This document shows positions 49,466-62,500 of a stretch of DNA of 64,000 nucleotides, piece by piece. How positions within the stretch are numbered: position 1 is the first letter of the stretch; each line of letters starts with the position of its first letter. The position numbers and the translations under genes were made by a program. The stretch is taken from the NCBI GenBank assembly GCA_003993805.1, contig RSEF01000001.1, positions 211,014,863 to 211,078,862 on the forward strand. Direction: 5' to 3'. The notes under the pieces are model-generated. The model saw only the letters and a program-made list of their open reading frames with translations. It was not told the origin of the DNA and ran no database searches. This DNA is from Himantopus leucocephalus (lineage: Eukaryota > Chordata > Aves > Charadriiformes > Recurvirostridae).

Positions 49466-52400
49466 ACATCACAGTAGCTCCTGTCCATTGCATGTCTAGG
49501 AAGGCAGGGACTGGTGGGTCTGGCTATTAAGATGACTGTCTGAATCACTCAGCACTCTCTTGAATTTAGATGCCATAGCAGTTGTGACACCTAATTATCC
49601 ATGTATGGTAGGTGGTCCAAATAGGAGCGCACAGCAGAGCAGCAGATGTGGGTTGCTGCTGTCAGATTAGATTGAGATTAGATAAAGCTTAATTAACACT
49701 TTGTTTTTGTTAGATTCAACTCTGATTAGGCACACAAAAATTATTCCAGGGAAACATGGCAGAAATCAAGAGGCACAGCTAACATTCTTACTATTAAAAA
49801 TTAAGGAAGCATTTTTACACAGCAAGACCTTGCTAGTAAGGGGCTATTCCCTGAATTTGACACCTCTCTGGTCTGGAGAAGAAGATGAACTTGGGAAGAG
49901 CTCTTTAGCACGCCAAGCAACTAATTCATGAACCTGCCCTTCCTAGGGCACATCTAAAGCGATCTAATTTACATAATCGTACATATTTCAACACTCATTT
50001 GAGGTACTTTATGCCATTGGTTAAAACTCTCATTATTTCCCATCATATCACCTCTATATTTGTAATTACATGAGGGACACAGTATTTTAGAGATGTTTTA
50101 TCAAGACTCCTAGTAACTTCAGTACAATTAAGAGCTGGTGTCAAACCCCACAAATCTCACATCCAAACTCCTTGCTACCCGGTATCAAACCTTTGTCATG
50201 ATATTCTGAATATTCTGAACCCACAGTTCAACACATCACAAGATGTTTGCCCTTCCCCTAATTAACAAATGCAGGTGAATTCTTCTGTGTCAGTCTCCTC
50301 CTGTTGTTTGAATCCACAGTCTCCAGCCTTTTCTGTGGCCCAGAGGGAAGGACACTTGCAGGAGCAGCCTTTGGGTAAAATTTATTTCTGTGCAAGATGG
50401 TACAAACCAGTGAGCCAAGTAAATCCCATTTAAACCTTATTTTGAAGTTAAAGGAGGCATATGCTGTCTATTGCCCAAGAGTGAATCCAGCTTTTGGTTT
50501 TTAGGACAGGGAAAAGGATGTCACAGATCAAGATATTTTTTCAGTTGAGCAAATATGCAGGTTTAAATATCTAAAATCCAAAATAATCCAAACTTGCAAT
50601 AAATGAATGGTTCTGTCTTCTACATTATTGGCCAAGTGTCAGGACTGCAAAGGGATGAACTCTACAGGCCAAGCCAAATCAAACCAAGCCAAATCCTACT
50701 TTTTGCCTCTGTGCTGTCTAACCAAGTGTTTACAGAACAAAGTACAACTCCATGGAGTTCAAATAGTTCAGCTGTTTTTTCCTTGTCTTCCTTTTGCTTT
50801 CTCTCTTCATTTTTATGAAAGCACAGTTAAGTGGTCAGTTGGGTGTTTCTACTTCAGTGCTTTGTCTGAGCTGTCTGGACCAACGCATCTCAACAGGCAT
50901 TGCAGATGCTCCTTACTGTGCTGTTATCTCCTCAGCTCTGCCACCAGACAGCGAGAAGGATATATTCTGTGCCCTGAAAAGCCTGATACCAATAAATAGA
51001 GTCCTTTTGTAGTTTATGTGTTTATTAAATTGGCTGTGACCATCAGGGTGCTGAACATCTTCATTCTCAAGTCTGCTTGCTGTCTTGTTATGGATTGTAT
51101 CCGATCTCTCTAAATTGTTGGAGAAAAGCTGAGCAATGTAATGTTCACAAAGGATTTCTGTATCACTTGCTTCTAAAGATAATGCTAGTTACATATTTTA
51201 AGTATGTGCTGTGAGACTGAAGAGGAAACGGCTGTTGTAGGGAACACAACAGCAGTGGGGAGGGCGCTGAAATAATTCCTCCCCATGGGCACTAGAGACT
51301 GAGTACCAGTCGAAGCCAGGCTGTCCATTCAAGAAAGCAATGTTCACAATGAAGTTTACTTCATCTACATTTTTGTTGATACATGAAACAAGGACCCAAG
51401 GTCCTCTCTAGACAGAATAGCAGGAACATGAAAAACTGAAACAAAACATTTAGCTATGACAACATTTAGCAGCAGAAAAGAGAACCTGTTGGCACCAGGA
51501 CATGCTCACTAACACTCATGGTAACTTAATTGAGAAGTTGTGTTAGGTAAAAGGATGAGGGACAAGAGAGAGGTCAGGTCACTCCTCAAACCATGGACCA
51601 CGTTCCACCTCCATGCAACGATGGGGGCAGAATTTGCACCTCCCCGATGCCTCTTTGCAGGCTCTGCCAGAAGACGATGCTGTGCCCCCCTCAGCAAAGC
51701 CCAGGGCTTGTCTGGCAGGGGGGCAGCATGAGTGCAACGGGCTACCAGAGACCCTTAGTCCTTGCACTGTGGGCTACTGACCTTTGCTATTTCCCAAACT
51801 GTGGGAAGTGCCACAGCATAATTTGAGGATGATTTGTAGACACAGGCAATTGCATTTGCGCTTTCCCCTGCTCAGAGAAAGAAAACAGGACAGCGATACC
51901 CTGTCCACCTGTTCTTTTTCATACACGAGTAGGTCTCTTTAAAAACGGAGATGCAAAACAGGTTTTCACTGCTCTTGCACAAGAATAATGCAAAATGAGC
52001 AGAAGTCCAAGAAGGTTTTTGTTGGCACCAACCTTCCCATTCTCCGGAGTCACACTTTATCTGATAGTTGGAATACGGCAAGCCCTGGATAGTCTGTTAT
52101 TCTTTCCCACGCTGCAAGATTTGGGCAGTAAATAGCTTAAATAAATGCCAGAAGTAGAATTCTTTTTTACTTCATCTGATTTAAGGAAGCCTTTCCGCAG
52201 ATAATTCCTCCCAGGCATGCTGTCCAAGGCAGGAGTAGTCCCTGGTGGATCGAGCTATTCTGACCTCTATAGCTTGTTCCATTTCAGCTTTCTAAAGGTT
52301 GCAGATAAAGAACAGAAGAAACAACTCTCTACATCCAAGTACTGTTGCACCTTTCTTTGAGCTTGGTGAGATGCCAGGCTCTCCTTGAAGGACCTGTGCC

Positions 52401-55400
52401 ATTATAGAGTGGTAGTGGCCTTCTGCCACCTTTGATTAACCTTTTTGTCCCTCTGAAGCTAGATGAAAAAAGTAACCACCGTGCAGCATTGCCACGTCCA
52501 GGAATGCTGCCAGAGGGGCAGTGGGGCAGCCGGTAAAAGTCCCCTGATGGAGATCTGGTCAGGCAAAGAGCTAATCGCTGCAGGGCTGAAAGCAGAATTG
52601 GGTGAGCTCTGTCTAACTCTGTTATCCCCCAGAGAAGAAGTATTCAGACCTTCTGGGATACCTGATAATACCACATTACTTCCTACATTTTGAGTTCATA
52701 GTGAAAAATGAGGCAAGTCCCAGGAGTGCTCTTTAGGAAACCTGGTGTTTTCACATTTTATGAAGCTGCTGTTGGCACAGACAGATGAAGGACAGGTAGG
52801 TTTGTCAGTCCCTCAGGCTGCGGTGGCCACTGGCACTGTTTTATCACACCCATCAAGAGAGTGAGGGGGGATGGCAAAAGCCTCAGGTTTATGTCAATTC
52901 CTGCAAATTAACAACCATCATAGTAAGTTGTTTTATAACAAAGACAGAGGGAAGACCACTGTTGGGGTTGTGTGCTAGGGACTCATTTAAAACCCAGTAG
53001 ATAGGCAGTCATACCTGCTCCATTGAACCCTGCCTTGTGCACTCACACCAGCGCCACGGGCTGTCACGGTGGAGAAAAGATTTGTTGTCCCCCCCACCCC
53101 TTCTGTGCCCAGTGACACTTGGTCCCCAGCCCCAGATGCTGATTTCAGTTAGCATCAGTCATTGTCCCGGGACGGGCAACTGGGAACAAAGAGATCCAGT
53201 CCCACTGTGTGTCCCACCCAAGGCTTTAATCAGCGCAGGGAGATGCAGGTCAGAGCCATTCTTCACACATCGCTTTTCAGTATTCGGCATTGTTTTCCAT
53301 CAGAGTTCAGAGCTGTTGGTTTAGAAAGCGGCTCCCAGGAGGCTCTGGTTTAAGGATGCTCATGTTCTTGCTGTGTACTCTCAGCAGGAGGGCTTTGATC
53401 TTAATATGTGTCTCTGACAGTCATGTCACCCATGTTGTGCCCATTTGTGTTCAAGTGCTTGGTCCCAGTGATGTGGTTTTTCTGTTGTTGTTGTTGTTCT
53501 TTGTGTTTAATTATTTTTTCTTTCTTCATTAAATATTTCGTTCAGGTTGCCTGCTCCCTCATACCCTCCCACAGAAAAACTGGCATTTTATGGTGTTTGT
53601 TTTGCTTTGTTTTATTGCTTGAGGAATATTTTCACATAATGTCATTATGCCTTTTTTTTTTTCTGTGTGGTTGTTATTTAGAAGTGACACAAATGTGTTT
53701 AAACTGCAGACGATTAATAGGGACAGTGAATCCTGTATGAGCAATATGAAAGGTGCAAAGAAAACCTCGATAAATGCCAGTGGGAAAGTTGAGGAAACCA
53801 GAGAACAGAGTGGAAATCAAGAGGATAAAAAAAATTACAGTAATTTCCTATAGAATTTTGCATTAGTGTTTATGATGGAGAAGAAAAGGCACAGACTGTT
53901 TTATTCGATTTCCATTAGATCTGTTAGAAAGTAATAGTTTTGCAAATGCAGCACTAGCGCTGACCTGATCTTACAGGGACAACACTAGGCGGGTTCAGCT
54001 CTGGATGTTGGCTGCATTCACGCAGAGTCCTCAAGAGCTAAACATCCCTCAGCTCAATGTCCCTCAGCATGGTTTATCTTTGAAAACAAACAGTGGCCTT
54101 TGAGAAGAAATATTCCACACCTAGCTCATTCACTTGGCACTGCTCCACGCGGTCTTTGCTGCCCAAGTCTCCATGAGCTTGAGGACCTCTGGACCACGCT
54201 CCCCTGTGTGTTGCCCGTATGCCCTTGGGTCAGTGGGACCGCTGCAGGGAGGGAGATGTGAGGATGAGGCATGAGGATGATATGGCAAAAAAGACACACG
54301 TTATATGTAAGCCTGTTATATGTAAGATTTCAGTGTCATTTTTTTGCATTGCTTTGTAAACTGCACATTTAAATATAAGCACGTATGTATGAGAGTGCCA
54401 CCAAACACTGAATTCACCCAACGCTTCCTCTTACAAGACCCTGGTTTTGATTGCTTATAGTTTTTCTAAGTGGGCTGAAATTTTCCATGCTCGTATCAAC
54501 CTCAGGCTAGATAATTTTTGGGAAAGATAATAAACATATGGCAACGAGACAAGAACATTTAGATGAATAAGGTATACATATCCACAGATAATATATGGCC
54601 ACACTAAAGATACAGACAGATAATCACAAGTGTTTAATTCAATCATTTTAGGAAGTTTTCACTGCCTCAGCTGGAAATTACCACTCCTTAGCAGAGGCAC
54701 AGAGCCTGCGAGCATGCACGTACCTTGTCCTGAAGTACTAGGCAAAACAGGTCCACTCACACCAGCTCTTGTTCTCGCTGGAGGAGTGGCAGTTTCTCAA
54801 AGCTCTCTAATTTGGTTTCCTGCAATTGTGTGATGATAAACTAAAGGGCTTGGCTTGTTGCAGTGTGGATATTGCATATTACAGCCACTGCAAATGATAG
54901 TGCTACAGTAGAACAAATCCGTATGTGTCTGATCTTGTCAAAAACCTGATAGTCTTCATCATTCCTGCTTATTGGCATACTTATTTCAGTATAAATGACA
55001 GCACACGAGGCATTTGAAACCAGAGCTCTGTACAGATCTCAGGATAGTCTTTGCCCAGGCGCATTAGTGGAGGCTCTTTGCTAGTGTCTCTCTGAACCAG
55101 GTAAGTATCTTGTCCAGAAGGTGTACGCTGAGGTCACTCCAAGCCAAGGGTTCCACTGTGCCCCCATGGCTGGATGGAGACCTGGGAGGAAATTCTAGCC
55201 TCGTTGGAGTCAGCTGGAGGTTTGCCATCGACTTCGATGGAGCCAACATTCCTGTTCTGATGCAGACGTTTCACAATAACCTCCTCTGTTGAACTTTCAA
55301 CACGTGCATGTTATTTTCATTACAAATAAACAAAATCTTTCTAAAATGGAGACCTTCATATATACATTATGCCAGAAGATCACATTAAAAGTTCATCACG

Positions 55401-58400
55401 GTGCACATGGTAAAATATTAATAATCCATCCTTGAAGTCTCTGGGAAAATTTCTGACGTGAACAAATCCCCTTTAGGTCGTTTTGCCTGAATATACAGCA
55501 ATCAGATGTACGGCTGAGGGTTTATTATTTTTGCAGAATGCAGATGCATTCCGAATTTGCCCTGCTCAGAAACGGAGACAAGACGTTCATCTGTGCGCTT
55601 GGCTTTGGGAAAAGACGTCTCTGTGTGTCCGGACACGGGCCCTGGTATAGCGCAGACAGGAAATCTGCCAGACTGCCTCGGCAGGAGGCTGCCTCCAACA
55701 CGTGCAGCAAGGAACAAGAAATGTCTTAATGATTAATCACTGCCAACCTTTGTTCTCGTTAAAGACTTGATTGTGGGACGAGGCTCGTAATGAGGCACTG
55801 TTCCCGGGTCTGTTGCTACGTGATGGGGCCAGGGCTGAGTCTGAGCCTCGGACCCTGCGAAGATGCAGCTCCCACTTCGCCCAAGTTTACGGAGCTGGGG
55901 TGGGAAGGTCGTTATAAGAGTGCCTGCTAGTGGCTATAGGGCCGAGCAGCTTTCCGGCAAGGGATTATGGCAAGGCTACAAAGAAATCACTAACGGCTGA
56001 AAATCGGTTCACAAGGATTTCAGGAGCGAGCAGCTTCCCTGTCGGTGCTGAAAAGGCCAAGTGCTATGAAAGACTTCTATTAAGAACTGCCCAAATAACT
56101 AACAATCTCTCAAAGCCTCTTGCTTGTGCTTTCTCACCGAAAGTGAGGATTGGGCTCCTTTGAGGTATTCCATCACCTATTTTTACCTAGGAGATTGTGC
56201 ACAGTGTCCTTTTTTACTGTTTTTATTGATAAACTTTTTCCAACACTGAATAGTAGGAGAATTATTTATTTCTGAAAATAGTTCTGGGGTCCACCTAAAT
56301 TTCAGTGTGTCCAAAAACCTGCCCTTTTAAAAAGCCTGGCCTCCCAGGGAGAGCTGCAGCACTTGCCTGTGCTGAAGTACTTATCCCCCTTCACGCTGAG
56401 TATCTGCCGCATCCTTTGATATCCAGACCCATCACTCCAATGGGCGACTCACACCCGTGAGGCTGCAGAAATCAGGTGGGTGCTCCCTGCTGTCATGATC
56501 GTTTCCAGCTTTGTAGTACCTGAAGGGGATTCGTCCACATTTCCTCTTCGAGCTCCGTCGCTCGGTTTGTTGGAGGAGTGACGCAGCAGTTGCTTCTTTT
56601 CCCTGGTTGGATGAAGGCACAAGTATTTCTGGCAGACAGCCTGGGCTTGTGAAATTGCAAATGCTAGTGGCTGTGATTCCTTGTGTGTGTGCCTTGGAAA
56701 CATGGTTGGCCCTGAATTTTTTGTCCTGAGAGCTCAGATGTTCACAGGAGAAAAACATAGAAGATGGTCCCGTGTGGCTGAGCCAACTTCTTATAAACAC
56801 TCCACAAAATCACTGAAGGGAAATATTTTGCAGTCTTCACCCAGCTGTATCTCTGGATATTAGACACAGGAAAAACAGGGCTTGGGATCTTGCAATACTC
56901 AGTTTTTTCAAATGCTGTTTATACATATGAATGTGATCTTGCTGGAATGCATAGAACTACTCTCCGGCAGGGTATTAGGAGAAATTCAACCTATAACAAT
57001 ATCTCCAGCATGATTAACTTCAGAGGCTTTTAGGTCACTCTGTATATCCTTTGGTGATCCACTAGTGCTTGGCAGATCAAGGGGTGTTTGCACTCACTAT
57101 TCCAGGGATCTTACTCAGGTGTGACTAGAAGCATCTAAAATTAGGAGTGTAAGGAAACGCTCCTATCATTGAATCTGGGCTCCTAACTTAATTGTCTAAA
57201 TTAGACATCTGGAACCTAATTATACAGCCCAGTCCCTCTATAGTGAAGGGAGAGCACCCACAGGCGGTTTAGAGGGAATCTGACCTAAGCCTTTGGTTAG
57301 AGACCTAAACTTAGAGGAGACTCACTTTTATGCTGTGTATTCCAGATATGCAAAAAAAGGTTGAAGGAGTTTGAGGGGCTCAGGAAGATGCTTTTTGCAC
57401 CCTCATGGGGCCGAACAAGCAATAAGGCAAGGGAGCGTCGGGCTGGCAGTGTTTCTGCCCAGTCTGTGTTATTTCCAGCCCTGATACGTAGACCAGATGC
57501 TCAGCTGGTGCAAATCAGCGTAACCTCGGGAACTACTTGGGGCTCTCACAGTGTACGCTGGCACAGAAAGCAGCCCTCTCCGCTCCAGTCAAGACTGAGA
57601 GATGTTCCTAAAAATAAGAAAACCGTTTAGCTTTTTCACCATAACTAAAAGAGTTCTAACTCTGCAGGCACTCTGCCATGGTTTTGTTTTGTTGTCTGAG
57701 GCAAGGACACAAGCAGGCAGTGCTTGGAGTTCAGATGTCCATGGAAGCCCCAGTGTTTAGCAGAAAGGGGTGTTTCTGCTTGCATTAGATGTAGCAGAAA
57801 AGAGGTGGCTCAGAAGCGGGTTGGCAGGTGCTAAGATCGGCCGTTCAACAGAACACCCCGTGCTTGGCTTCCTAAAGTGGCATGAGTGAGATCAGCTCTT
57901 CTGATCAAGCCTGGTACTGCCCCGTGCTTTGCCCCGGCGCCCACTGGAGAACCCCAATTTCTGGCTGTGGAAAGGAGCATGCCAGCTGTGGCGGTGGAGG
58001 TTCACACCAGGGGGTCTCGGGGGGTCTGAGCTTTTCCGCCAGCCTTGCACCACCCTGAAACTGTGTGGCAGGACTTCAGCGAGCCACTCCTTGGAGTTCT
58101 CTTCCTCCTCCTCCTCCTTCTCCTCCTGCTCCTTTTCCCAGCGCTCAGTGTCCAGGGTGGTTTGCAACCAAAGCATAATGCCCTTGAGAAGCTCATAGGG
58201 TCAGGACAGCCACTGGTCACTGAAGAAATCCAGAGAGGTGCCTTGATCTCCACCACCCTCACCCTAAGCAGCCTGTGATGCCAAGTAACACAACTGAATG
58301 GGAATATTATGCACAGGTTTGGTCATCAGATGAACGGATCTTTGCAGAGCTCTTCCCCTGGACGCAGCTTTTGGTAAGGCAGGCATCCATCGCCGAGCAG

Positions 58401-58855
58401 GCTTCAGTGAATGGATCTGAAACCTTTTCCTTTTCTTAAAAAAAAATTATTTGTTTCTCTATGCCCAAACTAATGCAAAAGGAGAGTGAAAGTCAGCTCC
58501 TGTCGCTCCTGACCTGACGCTGGGCGCAGAATGAGCTGCCCCACAGAGGAACAGAAAGGTGGAAAAATTCACCCCCTCCTTTTGAGGGAAAATCTGCAAG
58601 AAGCAGAAGCCCGTCCTGCGACACAGATGCCAGTGCTCCTGGCTGGGAAAAGAACAGCCTCTGCGGGCATTGTGGTTTAGTAAAAAATTGACCATTGTTT
58701 CCCTTCCGTGCCACCAAAATTATTCATCAATTCAAGGCATCTCCAGGAGAAAGAGGCGAAAGGTTTGTGCATCCTCTTCCAACCGAGTGTCCCTAAACCG
58801 CTTCTGAGCTAGGCACTCAGAAATGCAAGCTTGGAAAAGGCTGTCAGGGGCTCCT
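49466..58855. other. Intron 2 segment, no gene seen
   Basis: No coding region is recognised over this stretch. It contains a (TTG)n run at 53483-53499, a CTC/CTT-rich run at 58101-58135 and moderately CpG-rich sequence at 55760-56030. Two short stretches with the texture of old amniote repeats lie at 55190-55250 and 57494-57560. Confidence 0.6.
58101..58135. repeat. CTC-rich trinucleotide run
   Basis: Imperfect repeated TCC/CTC units. The opposite strand reads as a spurious glutamate/arginine-rich frame, which I reject as coding. Confidence 0.8.
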
Positions 58856-58898
58856 GAGGAGAGAGGAGAGGAGAGGAGAGGAGAGGAGAGGAGAGGAG
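58856..58898. repeat. (GGAGA)n pentanucleotide repeat, left of the gap
   Basis: About eight copies of the GGAGA pentamer run directly into the second 100-N gap. The array continues beyond the gap with a different unit, so the true repeat is longer than shown. Confidence 0.95.
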
Positions 58899-58998
58899 NN
58901 NNNNNNNNNNNNNNNNNNNNNNNNNNNNNNNNNNNNNNNNNNNNNNNNNNNNNNNNNNNNNNNNNNNNNNNNNNNNNNNNNNNNNNNNNNNNNNNNNN
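58899..58998. other. Assembly gap of 100 N inside a pentanucleotide array
   Basis: Exactly 100 N, flanked by (GGAGA)n on the left and (GGGGA)n on the right. Its true length is presumably unknown. Confidence 0.99.
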
Positions 58999-59033
58999 GA
59001 GGGGAGGGGAGGGGAGGGGAGGGGAAGAGAAGG
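58999..59033. repeat. (GGGGA)n pentanucleotide repeat, right of the gap
   Basis: Six G4-A units follow the gap before the array decays. Consecutive runs of four G separated by one A are a strong predicted G-quadruplex motif, which can block polymerases and explain the sequencing gap. Confidence 0.93.
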
Positions 59034-59239
59034 TCTATTTCAGAAAGTCCATATGTGTGTTAGAAGCCAAAACATCCCTTCATGTTTGCCTTAGTTTTAA
59101 ATGTTTTGATTCGTTGCAAATTTAAACATTTGAGCATAATGTTCTTTGTGATGCTTATGCACAAAACTGCAGTTGTGCTATCAGCTCTGAGGAGGTTTCA
59201 CCGACTCTGCCTCTCTTTATGCTTCTTGTAGGTTTTATA
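59034..59239. other. Intron 2 segment, no gene seen
   Basis: Short AT-leaning intronic stretch between the pentanucleotide array and a CpG-dense patch. Nothing recognisable. Confidence 0.6.
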
Positions 59240-60010
59240 TCTCACTGTCACATCAGAGAACAGGGCGCAACGCGCCTGCTTTGCACCTAGAGCATCACTG
59301 TGCTGGAGTTTTGGCCCCAGCAGAGCAGTTAGGGTTTTGTGGTGCTCGGTGAACGCGAGCTCAGCCCTCGGCTGCTGCCCCTGCCCCAGCTGGCCCCAGG
59401 CACGGCCCCGCACGGGATGTGGCTCCTCTGCAGGGCTGGAGGGATGCGGCATGCGTGAGCGGTGCCAGCAAGTGGAGCAGGAGTTGGGGGTGAACCCAGA
59501 CAGACACTTGTACCTGTCGGAGGTGTGATGCTTCCAGCCCGTCCCTGACACCCAGCTGGCTGCGGGGATGTGCTCCTGGTTGTGTCACCTCTTCAGAGGC
59601 AAAGCGGGGACAGGGTTACCATCCCCGTGAAGGGAAACAACACGGTGACACCGCGCAGGCAAGGCACCGTGCAGGCAAGATGCTGGGCTGCCCTTGCAGC
59701 CCGCTGGGCAGAGGCACCCCTGGGCGAGGGGACACGCGTGTCCCACTCCGGGCTTTCTTCACTCAGGGGTTTCCAAAGTCAAAGTGCATAAACCGCAGGC
59801 GTGGGAACCCAGGAATGAAGTTCAAAAGGCCACCAGCAGCTTTAGATATGTGGAGTCGTAGTAACGCTGCTGCGGTAACGCCAGGCTTAGAGCGGGATGA
59901 AGCAGTTCCATGAAAGCAGGGTAGCTCCAACCCAAATCTGCCCTTCCTCAGCAGGCACGTTGGAAAGCGTGTTTTGTCCAAGCGCAGGGGCAGAGCCCCA
60001 CGTCCCTGGC
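59240..60010. promoter_or_regulatory. Second CpG-dense patch inside intron 2
   Basis: CpG dinucleotides are frequent. At least fifteen fall between about 59260 and 59550, including GGCGCAACGCGCC and GGTGAACGCGAGC, with more through 60010. Open frames on both strands are GC-driven and have no recognisable domain. It could be an alternative promoter, an enhancer or merely a GC-rich microdomain next to a G-rich repeat. The call rests on composition only. Confidence 0.3.
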
Positions 60011-62500
60011 AGCGGTGTAGCCTTCTGGTTTGCAGTAACACAAGCGCAGGGTAAGGCTCAATAGCACCAGTTCACGAAGGGTCAAACTGCTGCGCAGCTA
60101 ATCCCCTGATTTATTAGGAAACTGTTCTTCCTTCTCCCGTCGCATCGCTGCCGATGGAAGATCAGCAAGCAGAAGTAACACATCGTAGATTCATAGGCTC
60201 ACACTGACATTTCATGAACAGCAGAGAAAGGACCAAATGCAAAAAAACCCACACTGGCTCCAAGTTGATGATTTATACTGTTTTCTCAGGGCCTGTTTGC
60301 CAAGCAGCTGGTGTTTTGTGCCAATTGCTATTAAAGAAGAGCTTTCTTTGATAGGTATCGTGAATGGACACTACACGGTTTATCTTAAAACAAAGTCCCT
60401 CCCCACAGCTTATATGGGCTGGCAGGGGATGAGGGCGAAAAAAAGTTGGGCTTTGTTGGNTTGGGCTTTGTTTGGTTTTTTTTACGCAGGACTATGAAAG
60501 CACATTCGGGGGAGCCTGCATTATCTGTGCAAAAACACAACAGATGAATTCTATTAATGGATGTAACATGTGGCTGGGTTCAAGCTGGAGTTGTCATTTG
60601 AATATAGAAGTCAAAGCCAATTTATTGTAACATATTTTTCTTTTCAAAATATTTTAAGAAAGACAAAAAAGTTTGCGCAACAACTTGGCAAGCAGGTCTG
60701 TTGAGAGGAGGTATTTTCTATCTTGCAGCTAACATAAGGGCTGAAAAATGTGGCAGTGCCGAGCAATCCTGGATTCCTTCTGGAACTGAAAGAAAGTGTG
60801 CGGGATATAATTGTGCAAGAGCCCAATAAATTTTGCAGGGTGGGTTTGTAACACTGCCTTGGGGGCTGCAGGTGGCTCCAGAAGAAAGTCATGGGTTTTA
60901 TTTCAGTAACAGACGTCAAATACTTTATCTAGCCAGCTACGCACTCGTGTGGCCCCGTCTAAAAGCCACAGAATTACTTTAAAATAGAAATACCCATAAC
61001 AATCATTGTGTTTCTTCCATGCCAGATGGCAGAAAGATAAGTTGGATTAGTTTGTAGTGTGTGTGTTATTGGGGGGCGGGGGGGGCATGTGTGCAAACGC
61101 TGAGGCACAGAAATGAGCTTTCCTGGAGTTTGCAAAGCGATGAGCGTCAGTGCTCCGCAGTCTTCAGGGCATGGGTAGGCTATGGCTGGCCAGTCCTTGC
61201 TTCACTGTTGGTCAGTCCGTATTTCCCTGGGTGCCATGGGAGGCAATGTCCATGGAGCAGAGCTTTACCTAGGTTGTAGACCAGACCTTGGGACTACACC
61301 TCGGGACTGAGAGAACTGCTGCATAACAGGGAGCATCAGACTCCAGCTGTGGATTCCTCTGTTGTAGGGCAAATACGCTGCTGCATAATAGGTTATACAG
61401 AATGAAGTGGTTTGGTTTGGTGAATTGCAACAAAGCGGAGTCAGAAAACTGACGTTTTTCATCACTGTTGTGACCTCTCCAGTGTCTTCTATTTTCTTTG
61501 TAGCTAGGCAGCCAAGGAATACCTGATATCAAGTGACCCAACATGGGCATATGTATACATAGAGTATTTTTGCGGGGTAATGCATTTTTGCGTGCGGACT
61601 GAGAAAACTGTTTCCTGCATTTGGTAAAGGTCCAAGTACCAAACGCTGGTGGAGCAAGTAGACAGAAAACATATTGCTGCCAAGGGAAACCATGGGTAAA
61701 AGAAAATGAGCAGCATATTGTCATCCCTTGTTCATTCTTATCCTGTATGTTCCTGGTCTGAGCTCCCAAGTACCTTCCCCATTGCCCCTGAGATGACTTT
61801 TTGTCATCGCTTCCTCATGAAGCTGCCCATGGGGAAGGGGAAGCAGAGCTAGATCCGTCGCAAAGACCAGGGAGACCCTAAAGCCCTCTTCAAAGTCCTG
61901 TTCAGTTATACACTTGTTTTACCAAGGAAGTTGATGAACTCTAAACCTATTTAATTCTGCCGCTAATGGGAGAAAATTAGCAATCTCTTAGAGATTGCTC
62001 TTGTCAGGGAGGTGACAGGACAAATGAAAGTGGCATCACTCACCCCACTGCGAAGTAAAAACTTACCGCTTCTGTATTTTCTAAGAATACATACCACTTC
62101 TAGCAATGAGTCTGTAACTTCTCGCTGCTGCTTGCCAGATGGTAGGAACCAGCAGACGCCGAGTTTGTTCCCTTGTGGTCAAACACACTGCCATACGGCC
62201 TGATGCAAGTTTCCTGAAAGATCCCCAGGACGGCTCCGTTACTTCTGTTAACATTTCCCAAGCTCCTGGTACGACGCTGAGGTTTTCCACTGGAACCACC
62301 TGGCACGTTTTCAGAGTCTTCTATGAGCGATGAAGTTACTCAATCCCTTCTTATTTTCTCGAAGCCTTTGTATCGGTCACTTGTCCTGAGTGTCTGTGGG
62401 CTATGTCCTGTACTTGAACTAATTGCATAAAAAGGATTATTTCCTTTTCTTTATGCTTGTTATTATTTTCATCCTTCACGAGCCATTTCTTCTGTTTCAG
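60011..62500. other. Intron 2, 3' end, no gene seen; single N at 60460
   Basis: No nested gene is recognised. The single N at 60460 lies between two near-identical copies of TTGGGCTTTGTTGG. A G-run (GGGGGGCGGGGGGGG) occurs at 61071-61085. The intron ends in a pyrimidine tract and TTTCAG at 62500. Confidence 0.7.

Larger units (their letters stand above)
9828..62500 (+). other. MAML2: MAML2 intron 2, complete, about 52.7 kb
   Basis: The intron starts with GTAAGG at 9828 and ends with TTCTGTTTCAG at 62500. Joining residue Q at its left edge to DQHSVVGQ at its right edge restores the contiguous MAML2 protein without a frame change. It holds CR1 fragments, one antisense LTR with leader, microsatellites, CpG-dense patches and two 100-N gaps, all listed separately. 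I found no nested gene. Its length is a minimum estimate, because both gaps are of standard size and therefore probably of unknown true length. Confidence 0.93.

Noticed and set aside
59198..59551. Minus-strand open frame of 117 codons in a GC-rich patch
   Set aside because: GC-rich sequence has few stops. Overlapping frames are open on both strands, and no recognisable domain is present.
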